64,000 nt of DNA from Mycobacterium sp. D16Q14. Its GTDB lineage: Bacteria > Actinomycetota > Actinomycetes > Mycobacteriales > Mycobacteriaceae. Positions 11,824 to 22,118 of this stretch are shown here, piece by piece. A program made the position numbers and the translations under genes. The notes below the pieces were generated by a model. It was not told the DNA's origin. It saw nothing but the letters and a program-made list of their open reading frames with translations, and made no database searches. The first letter of the stretch is position 1; each line of letters begins with the position of its first letter. Location of the stretch: positions 186,001 to 250,000 of the forward strand of contig MAEX01000007.1 of the NCBI GenBank assembly GCA_002013415.1. Reading direction: 5' to 3'.

Positions 11824-11846
11824 AGCCCCGCTCCCTCTGCGCTAGT

Positions 11847-11887
11847 AATCCTACGAGATGTAGGATTTTTCTACACAGCGTAGGATT
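11847..11887. promoter_or_regulatory. Two tandem palindromes, likely TetR operators
   Basis: The first site is a perfect 8-base inverted repeat, AATCCTAC-N5-GTAGGATT, at 11847-11867. The second, 11867-11887, is TTTTCTAC-N5-GTAGGATT, with the right arm conserved and the left arm diverged. Centres are 20 bases apart, so two dimers could bind on the same face of the helix. The pair ends 24 bases before the oxygenase start, over its expected promoter. The TetR encoded two genes downstream is the natural candidate to bind. Confidence 0.82.
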
Positions 11888-12015
11888 CATTACCGGATCG
11901 CTTACGTCAAGAGGGAAAGCGTCAACCAATCGGCCCATTCGCCTAAACTCTCTATCCAGACGAAACCCGCAGCGATTACTACAAGGCGTAGTTGGCGGTG
12001 ACATAGACTCATCGC

Positions 12016-13002
12016 GTGCTATATCGGGCGTTCTTACGGGTAGTTGATCTACTGCCGATGCCGAGCCTGCGGACGCAGCGCCTCATTGCCGCGGCAGTAT
12101 TGCTGACCCAGAGCGGAATCGCCGTGACCGGCGCCGTAGTTCGCGTCACCGCCTCCGGCCTGGGCTGCCCCACCTGGCCACAGTGCTTCCCGGGCAGTTT
12201 CACCCCCGTCGCCGTCGCCGAAGTGCCGCGCATCCATCAGGCCGTCGAATTCGGCAACCGGATGATCAGCTTCCTGGTGGTTATCACCGCCGCCCTGGCA
12301 GTACTCGCCGTGGCACGTGCACGGCGCCGGCGCGAGGTCCTCATCTACGCCTGGCTGATGCCGACCTCGACGATCCTGCAGGCAGTCGTCGGTGGCATCA
12401 CCGTACTGACCGGCTTGTTGTGGTGGACCGTCGCGATCCATCTGCTGGTATCCATGGGCATGGTGTGGCTGGCGACGCTGCTCTACGTGAAAATCGGTGA
12501 GCCCGACGTCGTTTCGGATTTCCCCATGGTGCCGCCGCCTCCCGCTCCACTGCGCCGGCTGACCGCGCTCATCGGCGTGACATTGGGCGCGGTCCTGGTC
12601 GCAGGAACGCTGGTGACCGGAGCAGGGCCACATGCCGGCGATAAAAGCGTCACCCGCGTGGTGCCCCGGTTGCAGGTCGAGATCACCACACTGGTGCATC
12701 TGCACGGCACACTGCTCATCGCCTACCTGGCATTGCTGCTGGGGCTGGGATTCGCGCTGGCAGCCGTCGGTGTGACCAGACCCATCTGGGCGCGCTTCAC
12801 GGTGCTGGTGGCCCTCACACTGGCCCAGGGCCTCGTTGGCGTCGTGCAGTTCTACACGGGTGTGCCCGCGATGCTCGTCGCCGTTCACGTCGCGGGTGCG
12901 GCCGCATGCACAGCGGCGACCGCCGCGCTGTGGGCGTCGCTGACCTCCCCGGCGCTAGCCGCGTCGGTGCTGCCCAAGCGGGCCCAGGCCCAGGCGCTCT
13001 AG
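12016..13002 (+). CDS. ctaA: Heme A synthase CtaA (COX15 type)
   Basis: A 328-residue membrane protein that oxidises heme O to heme A for cytochrome aa3 oxidase. About eight transmembrane helices are visible, with conserved heme-ligand histidines in PRIHQAVEFGNR, AIHLLVSMG and LVHLHGTLL, plus VHVAGAAAC. The cysteine pair in GLGCPTWPQCFPG matches the extracellular loop of the family. The start is a GTG. The homologue Rv1456c sits in the same neighbourhood in M. tuberculosis. The last 48 bases overlap the end of the convergent ATP-grasp gene. Confidence 0.93.
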   Translation: MLYRAFLRVVDLLPMPSLRTQRLIAAAVLLTQSGIAVTGAVVRVTASGLGCPTWPQCFPGSFTPVAVAEVPRIHQAVEFGNRMISFLVVITAALAVLAVARARRRREVLIYAWLMPTSTILQAVVGGITVLTGLLWWTVAIHLLVSMGMVWLATLLYVKIGEPDVVSDFPMVPPPPAPLRRLTALIGVTLGAVLVAGTLVTGAGPHAGDKSVTRVVPRLQVEITTLVHLHGTLLIAYLALLLGLGFALAAVGVTRPIWARFTVLVALTLAQGLVGVVQFYTGVPAMLVAVHVAGAAACTAATAALWASLTSPALAASVLPKRAQAQAL

Positions 13003-13920
13003 CGCATCCTCGACACCGATCACAAACTTTCGTTGCGCCAGGTCGCGCTCCTCGGTCTCCAGCTGACGCCAGCCCAGAGACGGCTCGACAAGTTCCAGCT
13101 CCAGTAGCCGCGGGTCATCGTCGTGCACCCCGCCGATGACATCGACCCTCGCGTACAGCAGCTCAGTCATCGCGACACCGGATTTCGTGGCCGCCGCCGC
13201 GAGCGCCGAGGCACCGAACTTCCACAACGCCGACGACGGCTTCACCGGCGTCAGACGCTCGGAGTGGAACAGACCCGACTCGTCGACCTCAGCGGCGACA
13301 CCCGGTGGAGGCAGCAACGCCCCCTTGGTAAACGCGTGGGACGGTTCGCCGTTGAGAAAGACCAACGCCGTCTCGCCGTGCATGTCGACGCGCGGGTCGT
13401 AGGGCTGGATGAGCACCGTGCGACCCTCATCTTGTAGCGCCTCGGCATGATTGCGCGCGGCCTCCGGGCACGTGAAGCGCCCCGCACCGCGCGATCCGCC
13501 GGCCACCGCGGGCTTGATCACCAGTTCGCCGTCGGGCAGCACGACGGGCTCATCGGGCGCGAAGAAAGTGCTGGGAACCGTCGAAATACCAGCTGCGGCT
13601 AGATCATTCAGATAGCGCTTATCGGTGTTCCAGCACACTGCCGACAACGGATTGAGCACATTGGGCACAGATCCGGCCCATTGCAAGAATTCATCCAGGC
13701 GTTCGGGATAGTCCCAGGTAGCACGCAGGATCACCAGATCTGCCTGTGCGGTCTCGGGATCATCCCAGGACAGCCACCGGGCGTGCAGATCGTGAACACG
13801 CAACGCGGCAACAAGTTCAGCGTCGTCACCGTCACCGGAGACGAGTTGTGGGCAACCGGCCAGAACGATGCGCGGATGGAAGATATCCGGCCGTCCCAGC
13901 CTTACGTCCGGGCGACCCAC
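12955..13920 (-). CDS. ATP-grasp domain protein
   Basis: A protein of about 321 residues with an ATP-grasp fold similar to RimK/glutathione-synthetase-like ligases: a nucleotide-binding segment ELVIKPAVAGGSRGAG, the strand VLIQPYDPRVDMHGETALVFLNG and the metal-site strand RLLELELVEPSLG. These enzymes activate a carboxylate as an acyl-phosphate and join it to an amine or thiol, but the substrates here are unknown. The start, GTG at 13920, lies inside the end of the upstream 107-residue gene, so the two are probably co-translated. The 3' end overlaps ctaA by 48 bases. Confidence 0.82.
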   Translation of the reverse strand: MGRPDVRLGRPDIFHPRIVLAGCPQLVSGDGDDAELVAALRVHDLHARWLSWDDPETAQADLVILRATWDYPERLDEFLQWAGSVPNVLNPLSAVCWNTDKRYLNDLAAAGISTVPSTFFAPDEPVVLPDGELVIKPAVAGGSRGAGRFTCPEAARNHAEALQDEGRTVLIQPYDPRVDMHGETALVFLNGEPSHAFTKGALLPPPGVAAEVDESGLFHSERLTPVKPSSALWKFGASALAAAATKSGVAMTELLYARVDVIGGVHDDDPRLLELELVEPSLGWRQLETEERDLAQRKFVIGVEDALERLGLGPLGQHRRG

Positions 13921-14225
13921 CCGGCCATCTTCTTGGCGTGACCCGGTGCCGGGTTGGCGGTGCTGACCAATTCACGGTCCCATTCCTCAACGGGCTCGAT
14001 GCCTTCGACGGCCGCCACGGCGGCATGCGCCGTAGCAATGTCTGCGACCACCTGATCGCCCAGGATCCCGTCGGCACCGACCAGCGTGATCCGTACGCCG
14101 GCCTGCCCGATGGGCTGCAACACTGCCTTGGTGGGCATGTGATGCGCCTTCACGAACGCGGTCAGCGCGCGGTGCACGGTCGACGGAACGGACACCTTCG
14201 CGTCTGGCTGGGCTTCGTCGGTCAT
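13902..14225 (-). CDS. Conserved protein of unknown function (DUF1905/YdeI-like small domain possible)
   Basis: A 107-residue protein starting at the ATG at 14225 (TDEAQPDAKVSVPSTVHRAL). It contains an alpha/beta segment HMPTKAVLQPIGQAGVRITLVGADGILGDQVVADIATAHAAV and ends GHAKKMAGWVART. No catalytic motif is recognised and I cannot assign a family with certainty. It overlaps the ATP-grasp gene by 19 bases, which suggests a joint role, for example as partner or substrate carrier. The frame extends upstream to 14306 but that part overlaps the promoter and start of the divergent oxidoreductase. Confidence 0.7.
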   Translation of the reverse strand: MTDEAQPDAKVSVPSTVHRALTAFVKAHHMPTKAVLQPIGQAGVRITLVGADGILGDQVVADIATAHAAVAAVEGIEPVEEWDRELVSTANPAPGHAKKMAGWVART

Positions 14226-14259
14226 ATGTAGAGCGTACGTGGCCTGGATACTGGTACCC

Positions 14260-15237
14260 ATGCGCGCCATCGAAGTGCCCGTAACCGGCGGACCTGAAGT
14301 CCTCACCCTCGTCGAAAAGACCTACCCCACACCGCGCCCCGGCGAGGTGCTCATCGACGTCGACGCGGTGGGGGTCAACTTCCGCGACATCTATCTGCGC
14401 AATGGCAGCTACTCCGCTCCGCTCCCCCACATCCCTGGGTCTGAGGTCAGCGGAGTGGTGAGCGCGGTCGGCGAAGGCGTCGAGAACCTGGTACCCGGAG
14501 ATCGCGTCGCCAGCCCGGTCGCCGCCTGGGGTTACGCCGAATTCACCACTGCACCAGCGGATTTCACCGTGAAGGTGCCCGAAATCCTGTCCGCGGAAGT
14601 CGCCGCGAGCGCACTACTGCAAGGCATCACCGCGCACTACCTGCTCACCTCGGTCTACCCCGTAGCGGCCGGTGACACCGTGCTGGTGCACGCAGGCGCC
14701 GGCGGTATGGGCCTATTGCTGACCCAGTGGGCGACCCATCGCGGCGTCAGGGTCATCACCACCGTGTCGAGCGAGGCCAAGGAGAAGCTGTCCCGCGAAG
14801 CAGGCGCCACCGAGGTGCTGCCCTATCCCGATCCCGCGGATCCGGCGGAGTTCGCCTCACGAATCCTGGAATTGACCTCGGGAGAGGGCGTCGCTGTCGC
14901 CTACGACGGCGTCGGCAAGTCGACCTTCGAGGCAAGCCTGGCGGCAGTCCGGGTACGCGGTCTGATCGCCCTGTACGGGGCGGCCAGTGGGCAGGTGCCA
15001 CCTTTCGACCCGCAACGCCTCACCGCCAAGTCGGCGGTGCTCACCCGCCCGACCATGAGCCATTTCATCCGGACCCCCGAGGAATTCACGTGGCGAGCGG
15101 GCGATGTTCTGGAGCTGGTGTCACGCGGGACATTGAAAATCGCCGTCGGTGCGAGCTATCCGCTGGATCACGCCGCTCAGGCGCATATCGACCTGGAGGC
15201 GCGTAAGACCACCGGGTCGGTCGTGCTAGTGCCCTAG
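14260..15237 (+). CDS. qor: Zinc-type alcohol dehydrogenase-like quinone oxidoreductase
   Basis: A 325-residue MDR-superfamily enzyme of the NADPH:quinone oxidoreductase branch. It has the GroES-like N-terminal domain ([26 protein letters not shown]) and the Rossmann motif [16 protein letters not shown]. The catalytic-zinc cysteine of true alcohol dehydrogenases is absent, fitting a zinc-free QOR. It corresponds to Rv1454c. The ATG at 14260 is used; an upstream in-frame extension to 14239 lacks support. Its last 12 bases overlap the convergent ctaB. Confidence 0.92.
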   Translation: MRAIEVPVTGGPEVLTLVEKTYPTPRPGEVLIDVDAVGVNFRDIYLRNGSYSAPLPHIPGSEVSGVVSAVGEGVENLVPGDRVASPVAAWGYAEFTTAPADFTVKVPEILSAEVAASALLQGITAHYLLTSVYPVAAGDTVLVHAGAGGMGLLLTQWATHRGVRVITTVSSEAKEKLSREAGATEVLPYPDPADPAEFASRILELTSGEGVAVAYDGVGKSTFEASLAAVRVRGLIALYGAASGQVPPFDPQRLTAKSAVLTRPTMSHFIRTPEEFTWRAGDVLELVSRGTLKIAVGASYPLDHAAQAHIDLEARKTTGSVVLVP

Positions 15238-16170
15238 CAGCCCGTTGCTCAGCAAGACCGGCCAGCCGACCACCGAGTCGACGGCCAGCGCACAGAAGAC
15301 CACGGCCAGATAGTTGTTCGACTGCAAGAACAGGCGCAACGGTTTGATCGGTTGCCCCTTGCGCACGCCCGAGTACAGCTGGTGCGCCATCGCCAGGAAC
15401 CACACCCCGGCCAAGAACGCGACCACGGCATAGATGACACCTGCGGCCAGCGCGAGTGCCAGCGTGGCCAGCACCGTCAGCCAGGTGTAAATGAGGATCA
15501 GCTTGGTGACCTTCTCCTCGGTGGCGATCACCGGCAGCATGGGGACGCCCGCGGCGCGGTAGTCCTCCTTGTAGCGCATCGCGAGTGCCCAGGTGTGCGG
15601 CGGAGTCCAGAAGAAGATGATCGCGAACATAACCAATGCCGGCCACTGAATCGTGTCGGTGACCGCCGACCAGCCGATCATCACCGGCATGCATCCGGCC
15701 GCCCCGCCCCACACCACGTTCTGCGCGGTGCGGCGCTTGAGCACCAGCGTGTAGATGAACACGTAGAAGGCGATGGTGGCCACGGCGAGTACACCGGACA
15801 GCAGGTTCGCGGTCCACCACAGCCAGGCGAACGCCCCGATACCGAGCACGATCCCGAAGATCAGCGCGTTGCGGGTGGTAACTGATGCGGTGGCCAAGGG
15901 CCGTCGCGCGGTGCGCTTCATGACCTTGTCGATATCGGCATCGGCCACACAGTTCAGGGTGTTGGCACTGGCCGCGGCCATAATTCCGCCGAGAAGCGTA
16001 TTCAGGATGAGCAGCGGATTCACATGCCCACGTTCGGCGAGCAACATCGCGGGAATCGTGGTAACCAGCAGCAGCTCGATGACCCGCGGCTTGGTCAGGG
16101 CCACGTAGGCGAGGATCGTCGAAAGGAACGGGCCGCGAGCACGCGCGCCTTGCGTCTCTCGCATCCGCAC
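15226..16170 (-). CDS. ctaB: Protoheme IX farnesyltransferase CtaB
   Basis: A UbiA-family prenyltransferase of about 314 residues that makes heme O from heme B and farnesyl diphosphate, feeding CtaA nearby. The two Asp-rich sites of the family are present: [21 protein letters not shown] near residues 73-93 and [17 protein letters not shown] near residues 198-214. Seven to nine transmembrane helices follow. The start is GTG at 16170 or ATG at 16164, with no way to choose here. Divergent from tkt. Confidence 0.95.
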   Translation of the reverse strand: MRMRETQGARARGPFLSTILAYVALTKPRVIELLLVTTIPAMLLAERGHVNPLLILNTLLGGIMAAASANTLNCVADADIDKVMKRTARRPLATASVTTRNALIFGIVLGIGAFAWLWWTANLLSGVLAVATIAFYVFIYTLVLKRRTAQNVVWGGAAGCMPVMIGWSAVTDTIQWPALVMFAIIFFWTPPHTWALAMRYKEDYRAAGVPMLPVIATEEKVTKLILIYTWLTVLATLALALAAGVIYAVVAFLAGVWFLAMAHQLYSGVRKGQPIKPLRLFLQSNNYLAVVFCALAVDSVVGWPVLLSNGLLGH

Positions 16171-16391
16171 CGCGCTGATCCTCCTGGGTAATTAATCCGG
16201 TGAGCCAGCCGACCCGCGGCACTGAGCGCTCTACTACAGACGATGGTAGACCGCCAGGGTCGCGCGTCGACAACCAAGGTCGGCCCACGGAAGTGAACAT
16301 AGGTTGTCCGTCACCGGACTATCACATTGCCTGGGAGGCGTGACCCGGCCGTGAGGCAGCGGCGCGAAATCGGCGGCACTACGATGGGCCG

Positions 16392-18509
16392 GTGACCGCG
16401 ATCCCGCATGAACTGGCGGAAATCCCGACCGATATCCCAACCCTCACCCGGGCCAACCACCCGGATGACTGGACAGACCTGGACTCGCGTGCGGTAGACA
16501 CCGCGCGGGTGCTGGCCGCCGATGCCGTGCAGAAAGTCGGCAATGGGCACCCCGGCACCGCGATGAGCCTGGCACCCGTGGCGTACACGCTCTTTCAGCG
16601 ACAGCTGCGCCACGATCCCAGTGACACCACCTGGATCGGCCGCGACCGATTCGTGCTGTCGTGTGGCCACAGCAGCCTGACCCTGTACTTGCAGCTGTAC
16701 TTGGGCGGATTCGGCCTGGAGCTCTCCGATATCGAGGCCCTGCGCACCTGGGGTTCACTGACCCCCGGCCACCCCGAGTACCACCACACCAAGGGCGTGG
16801 AGATCACGACCGGGCCTCTCGGACAGGGGCTGGCCTCGGCGGTCGGCATGGCAATGGCCTCGCGGTACGAGCGCGGTCTCTTCGACCCCGACGCCGCCCC
16901 CGGTACCAGCCCGTTCGACCACTTCATCTACGTCATCGCCTCCGACGGCGACATCGAAGAGGGCGTCACCTCCGAGGCATCCTCGCTGGCCGGTACCCAG
17001 CAGCTCGGCAACCTCATCGTCATCTGGGACGACAACAAGATCTCCATCGAGCACGACACCAAGATCGCGCTCAGCGAGGACACCGCGGCCCGGTACGAGG
17101 CGTACGGCTGGCATGTGCAGACCGTTGTCGGCGGTGAGAACGTCGCCGACATTGAAGAAGCCCTGGCCAACGCGCGCGCGGTCACCGACCGTCCGTCGTT
17201 CATCGCCCTGCGCACCATCATCGGCTACCCCGCACCCACCAAGATGAACACCGGCGGTGTGCACGGCTCGGCCCTGGGTGCCGATGAGGTGGCCGCCACC
17301 AAGAAGATTCTGGGCTTCGACCCGGAGAAATCCTTCGACGTCGCCCCCGAGGTCATCGAACACACTCGCAGCCTGGTGCAGCGCGGCCGGCAGGTACATG
17401 CCAAGTGGGACAAGGATTTTGAGGCCTGGACCGCCCGCGAGCCCGAGCGCAAGGAACTGCTGGACCGGTTGCAGGCCGGCGAACTCCCCGATGGCTGGGA
17501 TACCGACCTACCGCACTGGGAGCCCGGCTCCAAGGGCGTCGCCACCCGGGCGGCTTCCGGCGATACACTCTCCGCCCTCGGCGCCAAGCTCCCCGAGCTG
17601 TGGGGCGGCTCCGCAGACCTCGCGGGCAGCAACAACACCACCATCAAGGGCGCCGACTCCTTCGGTCCGAGGGCCATCGCAACCTCCGATTGGAATGCCC
17701 AACCATACGGTCGCACACTGCATTTCGGTATCCGCGAGCACGCCATGGGCTCGATCCTGTCCGGCATCGTGCTGCACGGCCCCACCCGCGCCTACGGCGG
17801 AACATTCCTGCAGTTCGCCGACTACATGCGACCAGCGGTACGCCTGGCCGCGTTGATGAACATCGACCCGATCTACGTGTGGACACACGACTCGATCGGT
17901 CTCGGCGAAGACGGCCCCACCCACCAGCCGGTGGAGCACCTGGCCGCGCTGCGCGCGATCCCCAACCTGTCGGTGGTGCGCCCCGGCGATGCCAACGAAA
18001 CCGCCTACGCCTGGGCGACCGTCCTGGAACGTACATCCAGCACCGGACCAGTCGGCCTGGCACTGACGCGCCAGGGTGTGCCGATCTTGGAGGGCACCAG
18101 CCGCGAGGGTGTCGCCAAGGGCGCCTATGTGCTGGAGGCAGCCAGCGGCACGCCCGACGTGATCCTCATCGGCACCGGCTCGGAGCTGCAACTTGCCGTC
18201 GAGGCCAAGAAGATTCTGGCCGCCAAGGGAATTGCGGCCTCGGTGGTGTCGTTCCCCTGTGTGGAATGGTTCGAGTCCCAGCCTCAGGAATATCGCGACA
18301 GCGTGCTGCCGCCCTCCGTGCGTGCGCGGGTGGTCGTGGAGGCCGGAATCGCCCAGGGCTGGTACAAGTTCACCGGCGACGCCGGTCAGATCGTTTCGCT
18401 GGAGCACTTCGGAGCTTCCGCCGACGATAAGACCTTGTTCCGCGAGTTCGGCTTCACCGCGGATGCAGTGGCTGCGGCCGCCGAAAGGTCCATCGCAGCA
18501 GCTCAATAA
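16392..18509 (+). CDS. tkt: Transketolase
   Basis: A thiamine-diphosphate enzyme of 705 residues that transfers two-carbon units between sugar phosphates in the non-oxidative pentose phosphate pathway. The TPP/Mg site is seen in VIASDGDIEEGVTSEA and downstream DNNKIS. The N-terminal VGNGHPGTAMSLAP and the pyrimidine-domain HDSIGLGEDGPTHQP carry substrate-binding histidines. Start is GTG at 16392. It heads the operon tkt-tal-zwf-opcA-pgl; the gap to tal is 23 bases. Confidence 0.97.
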   Translation: MTAIPHELAEIPTDIPTLTRANHPDDWTDLDSRAVDTARVLAADAVQKVGNGHPGTAMSLAPVAYTLFQRQLRHDPSDTTWIGRDRFVLSCGHSSLTLYLQLYLGGFGLELSDIEALRTWGSLTPGHPEYHHTKGVEITTGPLGQGLASAVGMAMASRYERGLFDPDAAPGTSPFDHFIYVIASDGDIEEGVTSEASSLAGTQQLGNLIVIWDDNKISIEHDTKIALSEDTAARYEAYGWHVQTVVGGENVADIEEALANARAVTDRPSFIALRTIIGYPAPTKMNTGGVHGSALGADEVAATKKILGFDPEKSFDVAPEVIEHTRSLVQRGRQVHAKWDKDFEAWTAREPERKELLDRLQAGELPDGWDTDLPHWEPGSKGVATRAASGDTLSALGAKLPELWGGSADLAGSNNTTIKGADSFGPRAIATSDWNAQPYGRTLHFGIREHAMGSILSGIVLHGPTRAYGGTFLQFADYMRPAVRLAALMNIDPIYVWTHDSIGLGEDGPTHQPVEHLAALRAIPNLSVVRPGDANETAYAWATVLERTSSTGPVGLALTRQGVPILEGTSREGVAKGAYVLEAASGTPDVILIGTGSELQLAVEAKKILAAKGIAASVVSFPCVEWFESQPQEYRDSVLPPSVRARVVVEAGIAQGWYKFTGDAGQIVSLEHFGASADDKTLFREFGFTADAVAAAAERSIAAAQ

Positions 18510-18532
18510 CCCGAATCTGAAGGGATAGATCG

Positions 18533-19660
18533 ATGACTGATCAGAACGCTAATCTCGCCGAACTGAGCGAAGCCGGAGTCGCCGTCTGGCTCGACGATCT
18601 CTCCCGGGACCGACTCACCTCAGGCAACCTCGCCGAGCTGGTCGCCACCAGGAGCATCGTCGGGGTCACCACCAACCCGGCGATCTTCCAGGCTGCCCTG
18701 TCCAAGGGGCACGCGTACGACACCCAGATCGCCGAACTGGCCGAGCGCGGGGCCGATGTGGACTCGGCAATCCGCACCGCCACCACCGATGACGTGCGCG
18801 CCGCGTGCGATGTGCTGGCTCCGCAGTACGAAGCATCCCAGGGCGTGGATGGTCGCGTCTCCATCGAGGTGGACCCCCGCCTGGCCCACGACACCGACAA
18901 GACCATCCTGCAGGCCATCGAGCTGTGGAAGATCGTCGATCGCCCGAATCTGCTGATCAAGATTCCGGCCACCAAGGCCGGTCTACCCGCAATCTCAGCA
19001 GTGATCGCCGAAGGCATCTCCGTGAACGTCACCCTGATCTTCTCGGTGGAGCGCCACAAGGAAGTGATGGACGCCTACCTGACCGGCCTGGAGGCCGCCA
19101 AGGAAGCCGGCCGCGATCTTTCCAAGATTCACTCGGTGGCGTCGTTCTTCGTCTCCCGGGTGGACACCGAGATCGACAAGCGCCTCGAGGACATCGGCAA
19201 TGGTCAGGCGCTGTCCCTGCGGGGCCGGGCCGGGGTGGCCAACGCCCGTCTCGCCTACCAGGCCTACGAGAAGGTGTTCGATCACGGTCACCGGTTCGCC
19301 GAGCTCAAGAAGGCCGGCGCACGGGTGCAGCGTCCGCTGTGGGCCTCAACCGGAGTCAAGAATCCCGACTACGACGACACGATGTACGTCGTGGACCTGG
19401 TGGCTCCGCACACCGTGAACACCATGCCCGAGAAGACCCTGGAGGCGGTTGCCGACCATGGCGTGGTCACCGGCAACACCATTCATGGGACTTACGACGG
19501 AGCCCACGCGGTCTTCCACGAACTGACCCGCGCCGGGATCGATCTGGACGATGTGTTCGAGGTGCTCGAAACCGAAGGCGTCGACAAGTTCGAGGTCGCC
19601 TGGAATGAGCTCATCGACGCCACCCAAGCCCAACTCGACGCGGTATCCACCAAGGAGTGA
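18533..19660 (+). CDS. tal: Transaldolase
   Basis: A 375-residue class I aldolase-type enzyme that moves dihydroxyacetone units in the pentose phosphate pathway. The Schiff-base lysine is in [16 protein letters not shown] near residue 143. Other family blocks are [13 protein letters not shown] and [18 protein letters not shown]. It is of the long bacterial type found in actinobacteria. GAAGGGA lies seven bases before the ATG. The next gene, zwf, begins 35 bases after its stop by my start choice. Confidence 0.97.
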   Translation: MTDQNANLAELSEAGVAVWLDDLSRDRLTSGNLAELVATRSIVGVTTNPAIFQAALSKGHAYDTQIAELAERGADVDSAIRTATTDDVRAACDVLAPQYEASQGVDGRVSIEVDPRLAHDTDKTILQAIELWKIVDRPNLLIKIPATKAGLPAISAVIAEGISVNVTLIFSVERHKEVMDAYLTGLEAAKEAGRDLSKIHSVASFFVSRVDTEIDKRLEDIGNGQALSLRGRAGVANARLAYQAYEKVFDHGHRFAELKKAGARVQRPLWASTGVKNPDYDDTMYVVDLVAPHTVNTMPEKTLEAVADHGVVTGNTIHGTYDGAHAVFHELTRAGIDLDDVFEVLETEGVDKFEVAWNELIDATQAQLDAVSTKE

Positions 19661-19695
19661 GCGTGGATGACGGTCTTCACACGAAAGGCTCATCC

Positions 19696-21213
19696 ATGAC
19701 AAACCCGTTGCGAGACAAGCGCGACAAACGTCTTCCGCGTATCGCGGGCCCCTGCTCGCTGGTGATCTTCGGGGTCACCGGCGATCTGGCCCGCAAGAAG
19801 CTTATGCCTGCCATCTATGACCTCGCCAACCGCGGCCTGCTGCCTCCGTCCTTCGCGTTGGTCGGATTCGCCCGCCGCGACTGGGCCAACGAGGATTTTG
19901 GGCAGATCGTGCTCGACGCCGTCAAGGAACATTCGCGCACGCCGTTCCGCCAACACGTATGGGACCGGCTGGCCGAGGGAATCCGCTTCGTGCAGGGCAG
20001 TTTCGACGACGACGCCGCCTTCGAACAGCTCAAGAAGACACTGCGCACTCTCGATGAGGAACGCGGCACCGGCGGCAATCACGCCTTCTACCTGTCGATT
20101 CCACCGAAGGCCTTCCCCACGGTATGCGAGCAGCTGTCCAAATCCAGCCTCGCGCAGCCGATCGACGGCGCATGGCGGCGAGTGGTCATCGAGAAGCCCT
20201 TCGGCCATGATCTGCAGAGCGCCCGCGAACTGAACGCGGTGGTCAACGAGGTTTTCCCTGAGGAGTCGGTTTTCCGCATCGACCACTACCTCGGTAAGGA
20301 GACGGTGCAGAACATCCTGGCACTGCGCTTTGCCAACCAGCTGTTCGACCCGATCTGGAATGCACACTTCGTCGACCATGTGCAGATCACGATGGCCGAG
20401 GACATCGGATTGGGCGGCCGCGCAGGGTATTACGACGGCATCGGGGCGGCACGTGATGTCATCCAGAATCACCTGCTGCAGCTGCTGGCGTTCACCGCGA
20501 TGGAAGAGCCCATCAACTTCTCCCCCGCGGAGCTGCAGGCCGAAAAGATCAAGGTGCTCTCCGCCACCCGGCTTGCCGAGCCGCTCGCCGAAACCACGGC
20601 CCGCGGCCAGTACGGACCCGGCTGGCAGGGCAGCCAGCAGGTGCCCGGTCTGTTGGAGGAGGAAGGCTTCTCCAAGACATCGACCACCGAGACATTCGCC
20701 GCGATCACCCTGGAGGTCGACAGTCGGCGATGGGCCGGAGTGCCGTTCTACCTGCGTACCGGAAAACGCCTGGGCCGCAGGGTCACGGAAATCGCCCTGG
20801 TGTTCAAACGAGCGCCCCACCTGCCCTTCGACTCCACGATGACCGAGGAATTGGGCGCCAACGCGCTGGTGATTCGGGTGCAGCCCGACGAAGGTGTCAC
20901 ACTGCGGTTCGGATCGAAGGTTCCCGGTACCGCCATGGAAGTACGCGACGTCAACATGGACTTCTCGTACGAGCAGGCCTTCACCGAGGAATCGCCGGAG
21001 GCCTACGAGCGGTTGATCCTTGATGTGCTGTTGGGAGAACCCTCGCTGTTCCCTGTGAACGCCGAAGTCGAATTATCGTGGCGGATACTGGATCCCGCCC
21101 TGGACTTCTGGGCGTCGGGAGGAAAACCCGAGACCTACGAATCCGGCACGTGGGGCCCGCAGTCGGCGTTCGACATGCTGGCCCGTACGGGACGTGACTG
21201 GAGGCGACCATGA
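19696..21213 (+). CDS. zwf: Glucose-6-phosphate dehydrogenase
   Basis: A 505-residue NADP-type G6PDH, homologue of zwf2 (Rv1447c), the first oxidative step of the pentose phosphate pathway. The nucleotide motif is GVTGDLARKKL; the active-site block is RIDHYLGKETVQN. I choose the ATG at 19696 with GAAAGG upstream; a GTG at 19657 would overlap the tal stop and adds 13 residues with no homology. The stop overlaps the opcA start in ATGA form, so synthesis is probably coupled with its assembly factor. Confidence 0.96.
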   Translation: MTNPLRDKRDKRLPRIAGPCSLVIFGVTGDLARKKLMPAIYDLANRGLLPPSFALVGFARRDWANEDFGQIVLDAVKEHSRTPFRQHVWDRLAEGIRFVQGSFDDDAAFEQLKKTLRTLDEERGTGGNHAFYLSIPPKAFPTVCEQLSKSSLAQPIDGAWRRVVIEKPFGHDLQSARELNAVVNEVFPEESVFRIDHYLGKETVQNILALRFANQLFDPIWNAHFVDHVQITMAEDIGLGGRAGYYDGIGAARDVIQNHLLQLLAFTAMEEPINFSPAELQAEKIKVLSATRLAEPLAETTARGQYGPGWQGSQQVPGLLEEEGFSKTSTTETFAAITLEVDSRRWAGVPFYLRTGKRLGRRVTEIALVFKRAPHLPFDSTMTEELGANALVIRVQPDEGVTLRFGSKVPGTAMEVRDVNMDFSYEQAFTEESPEAYERLILDVLLGEPSLFPVNAEVELSWRILDPALDFWASGGKPETYESGTWGPQSAFDMLARTGRDWRRP

Positions 21214-22118
21214 TCATCGATCTGCCCGACACCACCACCAATGACGTCAACAAGAAGCTGGTCGAGCTGCGCGAAACCGGCGGTGCCGTCACCATGGCGC
21301 GCGTGCTGACTCTGGTCGTCATCACCGATGCCGGTGATGACGTCGAAGAGGTCATCGAGGCCGCCAACGGCGCCAGCCACGAGCATCCATGCCGCATCAT
21401 CGTGCTGGAACGCAATCCGCTGGCCCCCAAGACCGGCCTGAATGCCCAGATCCGTGTCGGCGGCGATGCCGGTGCCGGCGAAGTCGTCGTGTTGCGGCTG
21501 CGCGGCCCGCTCGCCGCCCACGAGCACAGCGTCGTGATCCCGTTCCTGCTGCCCGACACTCCGGTGGTCGCCTGGTGGCCCAACCAGGCTCCGCCCGTTC
21601 CCGCCAAGGACCCGCTGGGGCGCTTGGCGATTCGCCGTATCACCGACGCCACGACGGCGCCGGACCCCCTGAATGCCATCAAGAACCGCCTCGCCGGATA
21701 CACCCCGGGCGATACCGATCTGTCGTGGAGCCGGATCACGTACTGGCGAGCCCTGCTGGCCTCGGCGCTGGATCAGCCACCGTACGAGGGCATCAACTCA
21801 GCAGTGGTGTCCGGACTCGCCACCGAGCCAGCTCTGGATATCACCGCGGGTTGGCTCGCCTCACGTATCGACGGTCCCGTCACCCGGCTGGTCGGTGAGC
21901 TCAAGGTGGAACTGCACCGAGACAGCGAGGTCGTTACCCTGAGTCGGCCACAGGCCGGCGCCATCGCGACATTGGCCCGCACCGGACGTCCGTCGGCATC
22001 ACTTCCTTTACCCCGCAGAGAAACACGAGATTGCCTGGCCGAGGATTTGCGCCGCCTCGACCCCGATGAGATCTACCGCACGGCGCTTGAGGGAATCGCG
22101 AAGGTGCAGTACCTATGA
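21210..22118 (+). CDS. opcA: Glucose-6-phosphate dehydrogenase assembly protein OpcA
   Basis: A 302-residue protein of the OpcA family, which promotes correct assembly or activity of G6PDH in cyanobacteria and actinobacteria. Typical conserved residues are seen in [23 protein letters not shown] and the tryptophan-rich [26 protein letters not shown]. No catalytic role is expected. It overlaps zwf upstream and pgl downstream by four bases each, a tight operon. Confidence 0.94.
   Translation: MIIDLPDTTTNDVNKKLVELRETGGAVTMARVLTLVVITDAGDDVEEVIEAANGASHEHPCRIIVLERNPLAPKTGLNAQIRVGGDAGAGEVVVLRLRGPLAAHEHSVVIPFLLPDTPVVAWWPNQAPPVPAKDPLGRLAIRRITDATTAPDPLNAIKNRLAGYTPGDTDLSWSRITYWRALLASALDQPPYEGINSAVVSGLATEPALDITAGWLASRIDGPVTRLVGELKVELHRDSEVVTLSRPQAGAIATLARTGRPSASLPLPRRETRDCLAEDLRRLDPDEIYRTALEGIAKVQYL

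Noticed and set aside
16269..16308. GACAACC and GGTTGTC, a 7-base inverted repeat 26 bases apart in the ctaB-tkt gap
   Set aside because: A repeat of this size with a wide spacer occurs easily by chance, and there is no regulator next to it.
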